A DNA stretch of 64,000 nt from Marsupella aquatica (Eukaryota; Marchantiophyta): positions 12,152,001 through 12,216,000 of the forward strand of contig OZ316892.1 in assembly GCA_973895155.1 (NCBI GenBank), read 5' to 3'. Below the pieces are notes generated by a model, which saw only the letters and a program-made list of their open reading frames with translations, had not been told where the DNA came from and did not search any database. This document shows positions 1-13,612 of the stretch, piece after piece. The position numbers and the translations under genes were made by a program. Numbering within the stretch: position 1 is the first letter of the stretch; each line of letters starts with the position of its first letter.

Positions 1-1126
1 CTTCCGCATGGATCGCCTTCCTCAGCGATTTCCTTCCGTAGTCCACCTTCTGCAGGAGCATGCAAGTCCACCTTCCGCAGCAGCAGGTTGGTCACTTGTG
101 GATTAGTCAAACTTGGAACCTTAGCTCTCCTCCCACCAAACTCCCACCACTGTCCGACCACACAAGCTTTGGTCCGCAACCGCAATGGCGCACAACTCCT
201 CCCCTCAGCTAAACCCTCAGCGCCTCAGTCCCCAGATCACAGCTCCTCCCGGACTGCAACTCACTGAAAACGTAAGCACTCAGGATTGCCCTTGACAATG
301 TTGCCGTTGCGCTACACATTGCCCTTTCGCAGCCACAACCTTCTTCGCCCTACCAGCACAACCCTCTTCGCCCTACCATCACATTACGCGCGGGAAGGGA
401 AGTCTGCAATCATCGCAAAAGTGGGCAACATGAAAAAGGAAAACCCTACGTAAAACCCCGAACCTTGGACCCCTCACGTTCTAAGTCCAATGACGATGGC
501 CCGAACACTCCAAAGTCACTCCCAAAGTGAAGTTTAGTGCCTCTTTACCAAATTAGGGGACTTAAGTCATTAAGGGGAGCCTTACCGTTTGAGTGAGCCG
601 TTGAGTGTCACCCAAAGTGAGAGTTGAGTGTCACCCAAAGTGAGACACCACTACAAAGTGTTACTGCATGGCCATCTTGGATATGTTACTGATTTTTCTT
701 GGCTTGGAAAACTTCAATAAAGCGGGATCATGCTAGCCCAAAAATCTTGGGTATGCGTGCACACCGGTTCTTGGCTTGGCAAACTTGAATAGAATGGGAT
801 GTTGGTGAAGCCCAGCACCCTTTGGAAAACCCCAAACGCCCAACCCAAGACCCCACCCCCTTGCTTAGGCCACCAAGTAATCAATGAGATTCTCCCGTGC
901 CCACAAGTTAAGCGTTAACCCACGCCCTTAAACTTGATTAGGGTAAGAAGGCCCTTACCGTTGGGGTGTGAAGTTGACCACAACGACTCTAAATGTGAAG
1001 CATAAGCCCCTCACCCCGTGAAGATGTAACCCCCCCCCCCCCCCACGCTTGACATATAAACCCCCCTAAACCCCATTTAGTGACCCCCCACACCCTTGAC
1101 ATATAACCGGCACACCCTTGAGATAT
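1..1126. other. Non-coding flank of nested CACTA elements
   Basis: No credible coding sequence is seen. A 23-bp motif is tandemly duplicated at 601-646, and there is a run of 15 C at 1030-1044. The stretch 1045-1120 repeats the wording found at 13160-13275 (cacccttgacatataa followed by C-rich text), so both flanks of the element starting at 1127 belong to one older repetitive sequence. I infer that this is the interior of the CACTA element whose right end lies at 13612. Confidence 0.5.
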
Positions 1127-1156
1127 CACTAGTACAAAACAAGGTTCTTTATGACC
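1127..1156 (+). repeat. Left terminal inverted repeat of the 12-kb CACTA element
   Basis: Begins CACTAG and shares about 24 of 30 positions by eye with the reverse complement of 13094-13123. It is preceded by the target duplication TAT. Confidence 0.88.
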
Positions 1157-1999
1157 GCAATAATGACTATTTATATGGTCTTTTCAACAAAACAATGACG
1201 CAGTCATTCTCGTCTTTCCAGACGCGTCACAACGGACATTTTGGTCACGGTCCTTTCGGACAAATGACGCAAAAAACATGTGGTCATTTTATACCGTCTG
1301 AAATGACTTAATTTATGATTTGGTCATAAATGGTGAACGGTCTGAAATGACCAAAAAACCACCGTCAACGGTCAATCACCGTTCACCGTCGATTGTATCC
1401 GTACCCAATTATATAATGCCACGTGGCAATTAAAAAACAAAGATCATTTGTCATTTTGGACTTGTCCAAAATGACGCACAATATGTAACAAATCAAGGAG
1501 TGACATGTGGCTCAAAGGATTTTAACCATGTGGCAATAAATTTGGGTCATTTTGGACGTGTCCAAAATGACTACATTATAGACAAGTCATATATAGACAC
1601 ATGGTTAAATTGGGAAGAAACGCGTAGAGATACACACTGGTCATTAATGACATGTCTGGAATGACTTGAAAAGAGTCATATTGGACACATTTATATATGT
1701 CTATAATGACCATAAGATCAGTCATTTTATATGTCAGTAAGGCTATGTCTTTAATGACTTGAGGTGGGTCATATATTGGATGCAATTACAGAAGTTCATG
1801 ATGACCATTAGATCAATCATTTTATATGTCATTCAAGTCATGTATTCAATGACTTGGAGTTATACAAATTTAAATGGTCATATTGGACAAAAATTCATGT
1901 CATTCAAAAATCATACACTACAAAGTCATTCAATAGATTTGCTGAATGAAACACTAAAGAGACATTCTATACCTAATGAATCCAATTGATATTCATACA

Positions 2000-4900
2000 A
2001 GATACATTCTTAAGTCCCACAATAGTTATTGAACACAATAGTTATTCAACTCAATGCAAATTTATGAAGAAAACAGACATTGAGAAAAAGCATACACAAT
2101 ATTATTAGATGTATATCAAGTGCTGCAATCTGAAATACCTAACAACTCTGAATGTGTGTAGAAAAACAAAGTTGTCATTCTCATTCTACAAAACCTACTT
2201 CTATCATGTCTAGTGTTTCTTGGCCCATGACTGCTTCTACTGCTTCTTGAGCAATCTAGAGTTCCACAGGGCATTCATCCCCTTCACATGAGATAACTTA
2301 GACTGGTTCTCCCCAGCATTAGCAAATGACAATGCCACATCTACAAACACTTCAATCACACGCACTCAGAAGAAAGGACCATCCATGTAGTCATCATGCT
2401 TGCCAACTCCTTCATAGTGCCTTTCAACTCATCAACATCCAATTTCACAACCCCAATGGCACTGATCTCTTCTTTTGAATGTGGGGTCTGTAAATGACTC
2501 ACAAGCCAACACAACATTCTCACTGTCAAACTAACAAGAATTTGATCACAGCAAGATGTGTATTGAAGCAAAGGCAATCCTATATGTCACACACAGAACT
2601 TGTAAGTTCGTAGCTGATCATGAATTTTTCTTTGCAGTCACCATAAACCATAAAAACCAGGTGCCACAAAATATACCACATGAGGAAGCGGGATCAGAGA
2701 CTTACAGAGGGGTCAGACACTTCATGCTGGTGGATGTAGCTACGATGTGATTCAAAAACCCAGTTACATCTTGAATTGAAGTAGTGACAGCCACCTCCAA
2801 GGACAACAACCAAATAAGAAAGCATGATATTAGATAACTGTAGAACTATTGATTTTGTGATAACCATTTACTGCTAAGATTAAAACATACCAACTTACAA
2901 CATAGTTGGGCAGAGCCTTGGGTGGTAGAGCTCTTACAACTTGCTTGTTCAGTCGAGTCCCCTTCCTTAGCAACTGTGAAAAATGGAAGCTCGCCAAGTG
3001 ATTGTTAATGGTCAAAATTCCACCCTCCACTTCAGACAAAGATAGGTAGTACCCCCAATGATCCATAGAGCACAAGTGCATACCTTAGAAGACCAATCTG
3101 TCAAGTCCAGCTAAGAGAAAATTAAGTAGTAACTCTCTGACTTTAGCTGGAATAAATTTGAATATTTTGCACATCTCATTGCTGGCTTAGTTTGAATGAC
3201 GTATCTTCTATGACATAATTACAAAATATGATACAGGCCCAAGTTTTGCATGGGATTGTGCACACAAAACTATTCAGAGATGATCATCACCATGTGCATG
3301 CCAAACAAGATAGGAGATTCCTAGCATAAAGTAATACACACAGCTGCTGCAGACCGTTCTCAACACTTCTTCAAAATACAAGATTCTTGATGATAACCAA
3401 AAGTGGCCCAGTTTCTTTGAAAATGACCTATGCTCGTGATGTATTGGTCGCCTTTGAAAATAGTGAGAATAACAAAATAGAATTTAAGAAATGAGGAAAG
3501 CCAAACCAAACAATTCAAGATGAGATATGCGGGCGCTACATCACTATGTGGCCTACCTGTTATGGATTTCTGGCCACTCGTGTTGGGACAGGGTGTCAAT
3601 TTTTTCTACAGGGCCTCCACCTTTGTTTAAAGCTCCACAGCCTGAAATAACCACTTCCAAACATTACCAAGAAAAACAATTATTCTTCACGCACAACGGT
3701 CTCCACCATAAAACCAAAATAAGATTACTACAATTATTCTCCAGGCACAACCGCTTGCACCAATAGGGCACTACTTCAATCATTACCACACATATTGTTA
3801 TTGAAGAAGTCACCACACAAATTTATGTAGGCTGCAAGTCCTGGGTGAGAGCTGCAAAACATATAATAAAACTTCTGAGATTGAAAACTGTTCAAGATTT
3901 ATTCTTCGCAGGACTTTTCCAAAAAGTGTGAGCGGAGCTGCAACGATGTAAGCTTTTCAGATTAAAAAATGTTTGCATCATCAAAAAGTGCTTTTCTAAA
4001 AGATGGGAGTATTGTATAGTTCTATAATCAAACGTAGAGCTACAGTGATGTAAGCTTTTGAGATTGAATAACTATTTGAGATTACAAAAATGTTCCCATC
4101 CCGAAGAAGGGCGTTTCTAAAAGATGTGAGTAGTACTGTACATTCCTGTAATCAAAAGTCAAAAACATCCACTATATTGGAACCAAAATTATCACAGGAT
4201 TCTTGTCACATAGCTATCATATCACATAGCTTGAATGATTCCTCTAGCACTTAGGTAGAAGTCCACGACACAATCCATGCCAGACCAAGTGGGTCCGCTA
4301 GTACCTACTATGTCATGCAGGAGGAATGAAATGCTAGACCAAGTGGGTCCGCTAATACTTACTATGTCATGCAGGCACAACAGCAGCAGCAGGCCAAGAG
4401 CTTCCAAGTTCCAATGCTGAAAGGTTTCTATTAAAAGGTCATATATTGCAATCTGTGGGACCGAACTCTGACATTTGTAAAGAACAATTTTTAAGTCAGG
4501 TAAACTTAATTATTCCCAAGTATAGGGCGGTGACAATTGCATTTTCCATGCTTAACCTGGCTAGTCTACATGTAGAATCATTATTCCCAAAACATTCCAC
4601 GGCAGTAGTAGTACGAAGCCAAAAAGGTTTCAAAGATCTTGAGGGGAAAATAATCCAGATTGAGAATACAACGCGGAGCTTTGATCCTTCTCGGTTTTGT
4701 AATATCATAAAACACTGACTAAACTAATCTGCTCACATAGAAATATGATCCGTTTCTACCAACACTGACCCCGAAAAGAGTATAAAGCCAGATTTCTTGC
4801 CTTCAAATTCTCAGACATTAAAATCAATCATATCTCTCATAATTGGAACTTATAGTAGTTTCCAATGTGTTTTCGTAGCCATCTGTCGGAACCATTTTTG

Positions 4901-7430
4901 GCTTGTTGGCTGAATTGAGTGAGGCGCCGAACAATAGACCAATAGTACGTAATTACTTGACTAGATGGGATTTAGTGAGGAATAGCTCCAGATACCATAG
5001 AATTGATCTGTACAATCTCACGCTAAATGCTGACGTTCAGATATATGACTGGCCAACTAGCAAATTAAGCAATAAACAATCAAAATCCGAGAGGCACTAT
5101 AAGTTCTTGAATAGCCTTGGAATCAATACACGGTTAGAAACGTTGCTCCATAAATGCGGCTACCTCTGAAATGCAACAAAATCTATTCAACTGGGCTATT
5201 GGATTTTAGTTAGTGATGGACGTGTATGGCACTGCTTCTTGTGAAGACATACAAAATGACGGATTGCTTTTCAATATATGATTCATGTGCCAATTCTTCT
5301 TTCCTAAAATTCTTTTAATTAGCGAAAAAAGCTAACATACCGTCTACAAAAGGGCTGGAAGTGCCGCTGCAAGCTGTGTCCTAGCTTGATCTGTTGCCAA
5401 AAAGTAGACCCGGAAGGCCTGCAATAATTGCAAGTGCTACGTCCTTTGCAGCCAAAGTGAGCCTGGAAGGCTTGCGATTGGAAGTGCTGCATCCTCGGCT
5501 GCTAAAATGAAACCAAAAGGCCTGTGACTAAAATTGTTGCATCCGTCCTTTGTCTCTACAATTGCAAATCTTGCTCTTGCCCAAAATTGTATATGCCTTG
5601 TCGACCTTGTAGCCCCTTCCTCCCCACTCAAAGGCTCTCAATCACAACTACCATCGAAAGCAAAGCAATCACAAAGGCATTCTTGTGATTTAGCTCCGAC
5701 CGTTTGTGCCAATCAGGTTGTCAGCAATGCCACAGTATTGAAGTTGAGTGCGCCACTCTTCTTGGAGCCATCGTTTGTCTTGGCCAGACATTCTCCAGTC
5801 CAATAGTAGTCCTTGAGTGGGTCCTCCAATCGATTACCACCCTCGTTCATAATCCTACTGATCAATTAGAAAATTTCAATCAGCAAGGTTTGAATCAAAC
5901 CGTGAACTCAACAACACTAACACAGTGTATTGCCCTGCGCCCTACCCCCAGGGCCCTACCATTCCATCAATTTGTCCAAAACAAGAATGATGTGTTAAAA
6001 CGCTACAACACAATCAGTGACGAAGGCATTCAAGCCTGAACTTTCTGAACTGTCCGATCCATCCACTCAGCACCAACAATAGGATTATACAAAGACTAGT
6101 CACACTGAAGCAATACTCCCAATCCACTGTGCGCAATGTTCACGTACAGCTACATCTGCTTGTTCTTTTCAGACCTTCCACAAATCTAGATCGAGAGCAT
6201 CGCAAACCACCATCAATCCCTCCCCACAGTCTCACAACTCTCCAACGGAAAGCTATGGCGGTCAGCGGCTGCTAAAGATGGGCATGAGGGACAATGTGCA
6301 GGAGGGAAGCGAGGTCACGTGGGAGGATTCAAATCCCTCTCACCAAGAACGTGCCCACGCCCCACCCCACCCGTGAAACCTACCCTAGACGGCCCGTGAA
6401 CCTCCACTATGCCCAGAGTGCAGATTCAATAGCTTACAAAAATATTTAATTTTATATTTTGAGTTACATAACCCCTACTTTTATGCAATGACATGTGGAC
6501 CAATATAAAAATGACACATGTTTTTGTTGACTATGTCACACCTTTCCTTAGAAATAAAAATAAAATTTTGAATGGATATAATAAGGCTTTTGTATTGTAA
6601 TATACTAATCCAAGGTTAATATAATCCCTTCATTCAAAAAAAATGCATTATGATTATTACAGGCCAATAAAATATAAATTACCTTCATGCGTGTAGGGGG
6701 GCTTCAGTATCTTTGTTGGGGCCCAGGGAATGGGTTCTCTACATAAGTGCAAGCATTTCAGATAGTAGAGATGTTGTGTAAAGTGGAATATCTCCAAACA
6801 AAGCTTTATTTGTAGAGAAACATTTTGTCCATCTACCAACTGAGTCACAAACAATTAAATTTCCCTCTTGTTCCTCATTATTATTGAAACTTTGTGGCAA
6901 AGGTTAGCAAAGGAGACACTAAAGTTTAACACTCGCAAATTTAGTATTAAGCTTGCCTTAACAAGTTAATGATGTTTTTGCTTTGTTTTTGCTTATTTAT
7001 TAGTACGTCCTGGTACGTTAAGAACTTGATAAAAACTCCCTACACTATGTTCATTTTGCAATAACCCAGGTGTAAGGCAGTTGATTTGTGGCCTTTGCTT
7101 TGTTTGTTTGGAGTATTAATATTGCTGACTATTGTCCTCATTCACCGCCCTAGTTAATCCATATTTCACCCATATTGTGGTGAATGGGACCATGGAGAAG
7201 AGGGGGCCAAAGGAAGACTAAAATTGGGACCAAAATAGCCATTAGGTATTGTTAATGCATGAAATAGTTGGGTATTCAGCATCAATGACCCCATTTTCTG
7301 TCATTGTATGGAATTTATGACACAACACACAAATGAGCCAATGAGGAACTGCATCCCTCCAAACAGAGCCTTTCCATTGTTTAGGGTTTAGGTTTACACT
7401 CTAAACTCTAAACACCTCTACCCCTAGCCC
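2000..7430. other. Interior of the CACTA element, no recognisable gene
   Basis: Only short scattered open frames occur, the longest about 110 codons (5704-6039), and none is recognised. A 54-bp direct duplication lies at about 4282-4390. Loosely repeated units of roughly 90 bp occur at 3935-4150 and of roughly 60 bp at 5395-5520. The interior could contain captured host fragments, but I could not identify a source. Confidence 0.4.
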
Positions 7431-7656
7431 TGGCCAGTTGGGTCATTTTAACCTATTTCCTCAATGACAGCATGAGGGACTCCTCTAATGACCCCATTTT
7501 GCGTGATTTGGTACTCCCATATCATAATCACAATGACATTATAGGAGGTCATTATTTGACATTTCTGACGTAGAATTGTTCACAAATGGCCCAATGAAGC
7601 ACAAGTACCTCCAAAAAGAGAACCCCCATATCCCAAAGTGCAGGTTTATGCCACAA

Positions 7657-10600
7657 CTAATGGATGGAGAATAGTATACAGTAGAGTGTACTGCACCCGG
7701 AGGCAGGTTCCCAGCTCTATGTAGTACCACATTTATGACTCCACAAGGGACCAATGTAATGACCACAAGTCTGGTCATTTGACCTATATGACATCCTATA
7801 TGACCGTTTCAATGACCCTATTTGTAGTCATTGGCATTTATGACACAACTTTGTTCCAAAATGACCTAATAAAGATTACACTACCTCCCAGAGTGCCCCG
7901 TCACAATTTATTTGCAAAATATCCCCAAAATATCATATCCCCCATCCAAACACCATCACAAACATGACATAGTTAAATAGAAGGACCACAACCTTCCATT
8001 GGTGTTGCGCTACCTCTTGGAGAGAGAAAACAAATGGCTCGATTTGCCTTTGCAAATGATGGTATTAATCCTTGGTGACACTTTTGGCAAATCACCTCAA
8101 AGTTGTACGACTTGGGAATGATTTCCCCAAGGTTGCATCATGCCTTAAGTAAACATGAAAACATGTGTCCAAAATGTTCATGTAACTAACAACTAGTGGT
8201 TGGACAATGATGAGTATAGTGTCCCGCACCTAGTGGAGGGGTTACCACCTTCATGTAGGGCCCCATGGCGGGCCTCATGGCACATTGGGGCCCACCCAAA
8301 GTTCCTAGACCTAAAAGGGTCATTTCTACTGGTACATAATGACATCATGAGGGACCTGTCTAATGACCTCATATGCAGTCATTTTGTACAAATGACATCC
8401 AAAATGACTCCCAAAATGACCCTTAGTGTAGTCATTGGCACTAATGACACAACATTACTCCAAAATAACCCAATGAAGATTACAACACCTACTCACAATG
8501 CCCCGACACTATTCATATGCAAAATGGAGTATCCCCATCAAAACATCAACACAAAAATCACACACTTACATAGAAGGACAACAACCTTCCATTGATTGGT
8601 GACATTGCTTTACTTCTTGGAGAGACAAAACAAAAGGCTCAATTTGCCATTGATAATGATGGTATTCAACCACGGTGACACTTTTGGCAAATCACTCCAA
8701 ATCTGTATGACTTGGGAGTGATTTCCCCAAGGTTCTATCATGCTTTAAGTAAACGCAAAAAGACGGCTCCAAAGTGTTCATGGCACAACTAGTGGTTGGA
8801 CAATGATGATTATAGTGTCCCGCACCTAGTGGAGAGGTTGCCACCTTCATGCAAGGCCCCATGGCAGTCTAGGGCCCACTTCCAATCCTTAGCACCAAAC
8901 TGGTCATTTATGTTGGTCCATAATGACACTATGAGGGACCTCTATAATGACCACATATGCAGTCATTTGGTCCAAATGACCTGCAATATGACTGCCAAAA
9001 TGACCCTTACTATTGTCATTGGCTTTAATGAACACCATTACTCGAATATGACCTAGTGAAGATTACACTACCTGTTGGAGTGCCCCCTCGCATTTCCTTT
9101 GCAATGGAATAGAATATTCCCCACCCAAACACTGGCATAGATATGACACAGTTAAATAGAAGGACAACAACCTTCCCCTAGTTTTGCCCTACCTCTTGGA
9201 GAACAAGAAAACAACTATTATTTCACATGGTGAGACTTTTGGCAAATCACTCCAAAGCCGTATGACTTGGGAGTGATTTCCCCAAAGTTTCATCATGCCT
9301 TAGGTAAATGCAAAAATATGATTCAACATTAATTATGGTGCAACTAATGGTTGAAGAATAGTAAATATAATATCCCGCACCTAGTAGAGGGGTTTCCAGC
9401 CCCATGTGGGGCCACATGGCACTCTAGGGCCCACCTCCAGCACCTAGCCTCAAACTGGTCATTTATGTTTGTCTTCAATGACTCCACGAAGGACCCCCTC
9501 AAATAACAACAAATCCCGTCATTTGACTTATATGACATTCCATATGACGGTTTCAATGGTCAACCCTATTTGTAATCATTGGTATTTATGACATCATGTC
9601 ATTGTTCACAAATGACCCAATGAAGGCCCTAGTACCGGGCCTAGTACCTCCAAAGAGAGCCCCCAATAGATTCCTTGCAAGGTTGGAATATTCCTCTTTC
9701 CTAAACCCGCACCCACACGATACAGGGAAGCACGACTCCCCTGCCCATTCCATTGGTGCAGCACCACCTCTTGGAGAACCACAAAACAACCCTAAACCCC
9801 AAAGGTGCATCATGCCTTAAGTAAACACAAAAACATGTGTCCAAAGTGTTTATGTCGCAACTAGTGGTTGGACAATGATGAGTATAGTGTCCCGCACCTA
9901 GTGGAGGGGTTCTCACCTCTATGTGGGGCCCCATGGCACTCTAGGGCCCACCTCCAACCCCTAGCCCCAAAATGGTCATTTGTGCTTTTCCTTAATGACT
10001 GCATGAGGGACCCCTCAAATGACAATAATTCAGGTCATTCCGCTTATATGACATGCAATGTGACCATTTTAATGACCTTTGTTGTAGTAATTGGCATTTA
10101 TGACGGGCAATTGCTCACATATGACCCAATAAAGGCCCTAGTACCTCCAAAGAGAGCCAGCTTTAGATTCCTTGCAAGGTTGGAATATTCCTATACCCTA
10201 ATCCCGCACCCACACCATGCGGAGAAGCACCACTCCCCTGCCCATTCCATTGGTGCAACACTACCTCTTGGAGAACCAAAAAATAGGTTTTATTTGCCTT
10301 TGGATGTGATGGTATACATCCATGGTTGCACTTTTGGCAAATCACTCCAAAGTCGTACGACTTGGGAGTGATTTCCCCAAAGGTGCATCATGCCTCAAGT
10401 AAACGCAAAAACATGTGTCCAAAGTGTTTATGTCGCAACTAGTGGTTGGACAATGATGAATATAGTGTCCCGCACCCAGTGGAGGGGTTCTCACCTCTAT
10501 GTGGGGCCCCATGGCACTCTAGGGCCCACCTCAAGCCCCTAGCCCCAAACTGGTCATTTGTGCTTTTCCTTAATGACTGCATGAGGGACCCCTAAAATGA

Positions 10601-12200
10601 CCACATATCCAGTCATTTGACTGATATGACTCTCCATATGACATTTTTAATGACCCTACTTTTAGTCATTGGCATTTATGACGGGCCATTGCTCACATAT
10701 GACCCAATAAAGGCCCTAGTACCTCCAAAGAGAGCCAGCTTTAGATTCCTTGCAAGGTTGGAATATTCCTATACCCTAATCCCACACCCACACCATGCAG
10801 AGAAGCAGGACTCCCCTACCCATTCCATTGGTGCAGCACTACCTCTTGGAGAACCAAAAATATGTTTTATTTGCCTTTGGATGTGATGGTATACATCCAT
10901 GGTTGAACTTTTGGCACGACTTGGGAGTGATTTCCCCAAAGGTGCAACATGCCTCAAGTAAACGCAAAAACACGTGTCCAAAGTGTTTATGTCACAACTA
11001 GTGGTTGGACAATGATGAGTATAGTGTCCCGCACCTAGTGGAGGGGTTCACCTCTATGTGGGGCCCCATGGCACTCTAGGGCCCACCTCAAGCCCCTAGC
11101 CCCAAACTGGTCATTTGTGCTTTTCCTTTTAATGACTGCATAAGGGACCCCTCAAATGACCACAAATCCAATCATTAGACTGATATGACTCTCCATATGA
11201 CAGTTTTAATGACCCTACTTTTAGTCATTGGCATTTATGACGGGCCATTGCTCACATATGACCCAATAAAGGCCCTAGTACCTCCAACTAGAGCCAGCTT
11301 TAGATTCCTTGCAAGATTGGAATATTCCTATACCCTAATCCCGCACCCACACCATACTGAGAAACACGACTCCCCTGCCCATTCCATTGGTGTAGCACTA
11401 CCTCTTGGAGAACCAAAAAACAACTTTTATTTGCCTTTGGATGTGATGGTATGCATACATGGTGACACTTTTGGCAAATCACTCCGAAGTCATACGACTT
11501 GGGAGTGATTTCCCCAAAGGTGCATCATGCCTGAAGTAAGCGCAAAAACATGTGTCCAAAGTGTTTATGTCGCAACTAGTGGTTGGACAATGATGAGTAT
11601 AGTGTCCCGCACCTAGTGGAGGGGTTCTCACCTCTATGTGGGGCCCCATGGCACTCTAGGGCCCACCTCAAGCCCCCAGCCCCAAACTGGTCATTTGTGC
11701 TTGTGTTTAATGACTGCATGAGGGACCACACAAATAACCACAAGTCCAGTCACTTGACTTATATGACAGTCCATATGACAAATTTAATGACCCTACTTGT
11801 AGTCATTGGTATTTGTAATGCAAATGTTTTTAGAAATGACCCAATAAAGATTACACAAGCTCCTTGAATGCCCCATCACTATTTATTTGCAAATTAAAAT
11901 ATTCCCCATCCAAACACCGGCACAAACATGACACAATTACAACAAAGGATGACAACCTTCCATTGGTATTGCCCTACTTCTTGGAGAGACAAAAAGGTTT
12001 CATTTGCCTTTGGATACGGTAGTATGCGCGCATCTATATATGGTGACACTTATGGAAAATCACTCCAAAGGTGTATGACTTGGGAGTGATTTCCCCAAAG
12101 CTAGGTGCATCATGCCTAAAGTAAATGCAAGACATGTGTTCAAATTGCTAATGCCCCAACCAGTGGGAGGACAATGATGAGTATTGTGTCCCGCACTTAG
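7657..12200. repeat. Tandem array of about 515-600 bp units in the CACTA right arm
   Basis: The anchor motif ctagtggttggacaatgatg or a close variant recurs at 7657, 8193, 8789, 9344, 9861, 10439, 10998, 11576 and 12160, giving spacings of 536, 596, 555, 517, 578, 559, 578 and 584 bp. Each unit also repeats a tcccgcacctagtggagggg block and several GTCATT/AATGAC motifs. A partial unit precedes the array from about 7437. The open frames in this stretch are repeats of each other and look non-coding. Confidence 0.85.
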
Positions 12201-12297
12201 TGGAAGGGTTATCAACTATATCAATGACTCTACAATTATGACCGGTGTCTGGAATGACTATTGAGTATTTTAATCTTCATATCTCTTGGGTTCTTTA

Positions 12298-12760
12298 ATG
12301 ACTCTATAAGTAGTCATTTATGCAATAAGTCCATAATGACTATATGTTATTGTAAATATTGATATATCATGATTTTTAGATTGACCCTATATTTAGTCAT
12401 TTATGCAACAAGTCCATAATGACAGTATATTGTTGTAAACACCGATATATCCTAATTTCAAGTTTGACTCTAGAGTTAGTCATTTATGAGAGAAGTCCAT
12501 AATGACGGTATGTTCTTGTAAACACTGATATGTCCTAATTTCAAGATTGACCCTAGAGTTAGTCATTTATGAGAGAAGTCCATAATGACGGTATGTTCTT
12601 GTAAACACTGATATGTCCTAATTTCAAGATTGACCCTAGAGTTAGTCATTTATGGGAGAAGTCCATAATGACAATATGTTGTTGTAAACATTGATATATT
12701 CTCATTTTCAGATTGACCCTATATTTTGTCATTTAACACCGTTGGTTAAAATGACGGTAA
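12298..12760. repeat. 83-bp tandem repeat, five copies and a partial sixth
   Basis: The motif ttgaccctagagttagtcat or a variant occurs at 12298, 12381, 12464, 12547, 12630 and 12713, exactly 83 bp apart each time. Copies at 12464-12629 are nearly identical, so amplification was recent. Each copy carries two of the GTCAT-type subterminal motifs. Confidence 0.88.
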
Positions 12761-13093
12761 TACATTTTTTGTCATTTATCACCATTGTCCAAAATGACTC
12801 AAATAGATTTTTGGTCATTTCAATCATTGTCCAGAGTGACTATAATGTTGTTAAACATTGATTTATCATTGTTGTTATTAATTGCGTCATTTAAGACATG
12901 TGTCTAAATTGACCATTTAGGAAAATTGGGTCATTTTGGTCACATCAGTCATTACAGACATTATACAAAATGACGCAAAAGTTAACATTTTGTCATTTCA
13001 GTCCATTGGTCATTGTGGACAGTCATTCCCCTGTCATTCTTTTTGTGTCATTAAAAATTTTGGTCATTTATTCATCTCCGTCATTGGGTGATT

Positions 13094-13123
13094 GGTCATA
13101 AAGGGCCCTGTTTTCTTCTAGTG
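13094..13123 (-). repeat. Right terminal inverted repeat of the 12-kb CACTA element
   Basis: Ends CTAGTG and is followed by the target duplication TAT at 13124-13126. Read inward it matches the left terminus at 1127-1156. Confidence 0.88.
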
Positions 13124-13582
13124 TATAAATCCCCTTTATTGACCCCCACCCCCAAGTTGTATCCAAACCGACTCACCCTTGACATATAAACCCCCCTAAA
13201 CCCCCTTTAGTGGTGACCCCCCACACCCTTCACATATAACCGGCCCACCCTTGAGACGTAAACCCCCCCTAAACCCACTATGGAGTTTATGAGACATTAG
13301 GGCATTTAGACATTTATTGAGTTTGTACGTGTTCAATATAGCGGGACGTAAAGTCCCCCCATATGGCCATTATCAAATTAAAGTTGACAACTAAACCCCA
13401 CAACCATCATGTGTGAGAGTGTTCACCCTTTCACAAACTAGGGTACGTGGAAACTTTTGATAGTCTTATCCTAAACCAAAAAGCACTCACAGTCTTTTGT
13501 AGTGTTCATGTGAACCGGTGCAATGGTTTTGAGTCATTTGAAGTTGCAAAAAAGGACTTAGTGGCCTTAGTCCCATAAGGTT

Positions 13583-13612
13583 TGGTCTAAATTGCCCCGG
13601 TTTCTACTAGTG
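13583..13612 (-). repeat. Right terminus of a second CACTA element
   Basis: The sequence ends ...TTTCTACTAGTG. Read inward it begins CACTAGTAGAAACCGGGG, the same terminus as the CACTA element at 53671. AGGACT-like motifs lie just inside, as they do at 53671. No matching left end is visible to the left, so that end is expected upstream of the window. The 12-kb element at 1127-13123 then sits inside this one. Confidence 0.6.

Larger units (their letters stand above)
1127..13123. mobile_element. Complete non-autonomous CACTA (En/Spm) element, 12.0 kb
   Basis: The element starts CACTAGTACAAAACAAGG and its right end, read inward, starts CACTAGAAGAAAACAGGG. Both ends then reach CTTTATGACC. The flanks carry the 3-bp target duplication TAT (1124-1126 and 13124-13126), typical of CACTA elements. 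Both subterminal regions are packed with GTCATT/AATGAC motifs in either orientation, the expected binding sites of a TnpA-like protein. No TNP2 transposase coding was found inside, so it would depend on a helper. The right half (7657-12760) is built of two tandem arrays. Closing the gap between the two TAT copies restores the C-rich flank seen on both sides, which supports a clean insertion. Confidence 0.88.

Noticed and set aside
8200-11867. Repeated 90-170 codon open frames in the CACTA right arm
   Set aside because: They are the same segment in successive tandem units, with no domain and frequent disruption.
13277-13612. A short MITE-like unit beginning CACTATGG and ending CTACTAGTG
   Set aside because: The two ends agree only weakly after CACTA, and the flanking triplets do not match.
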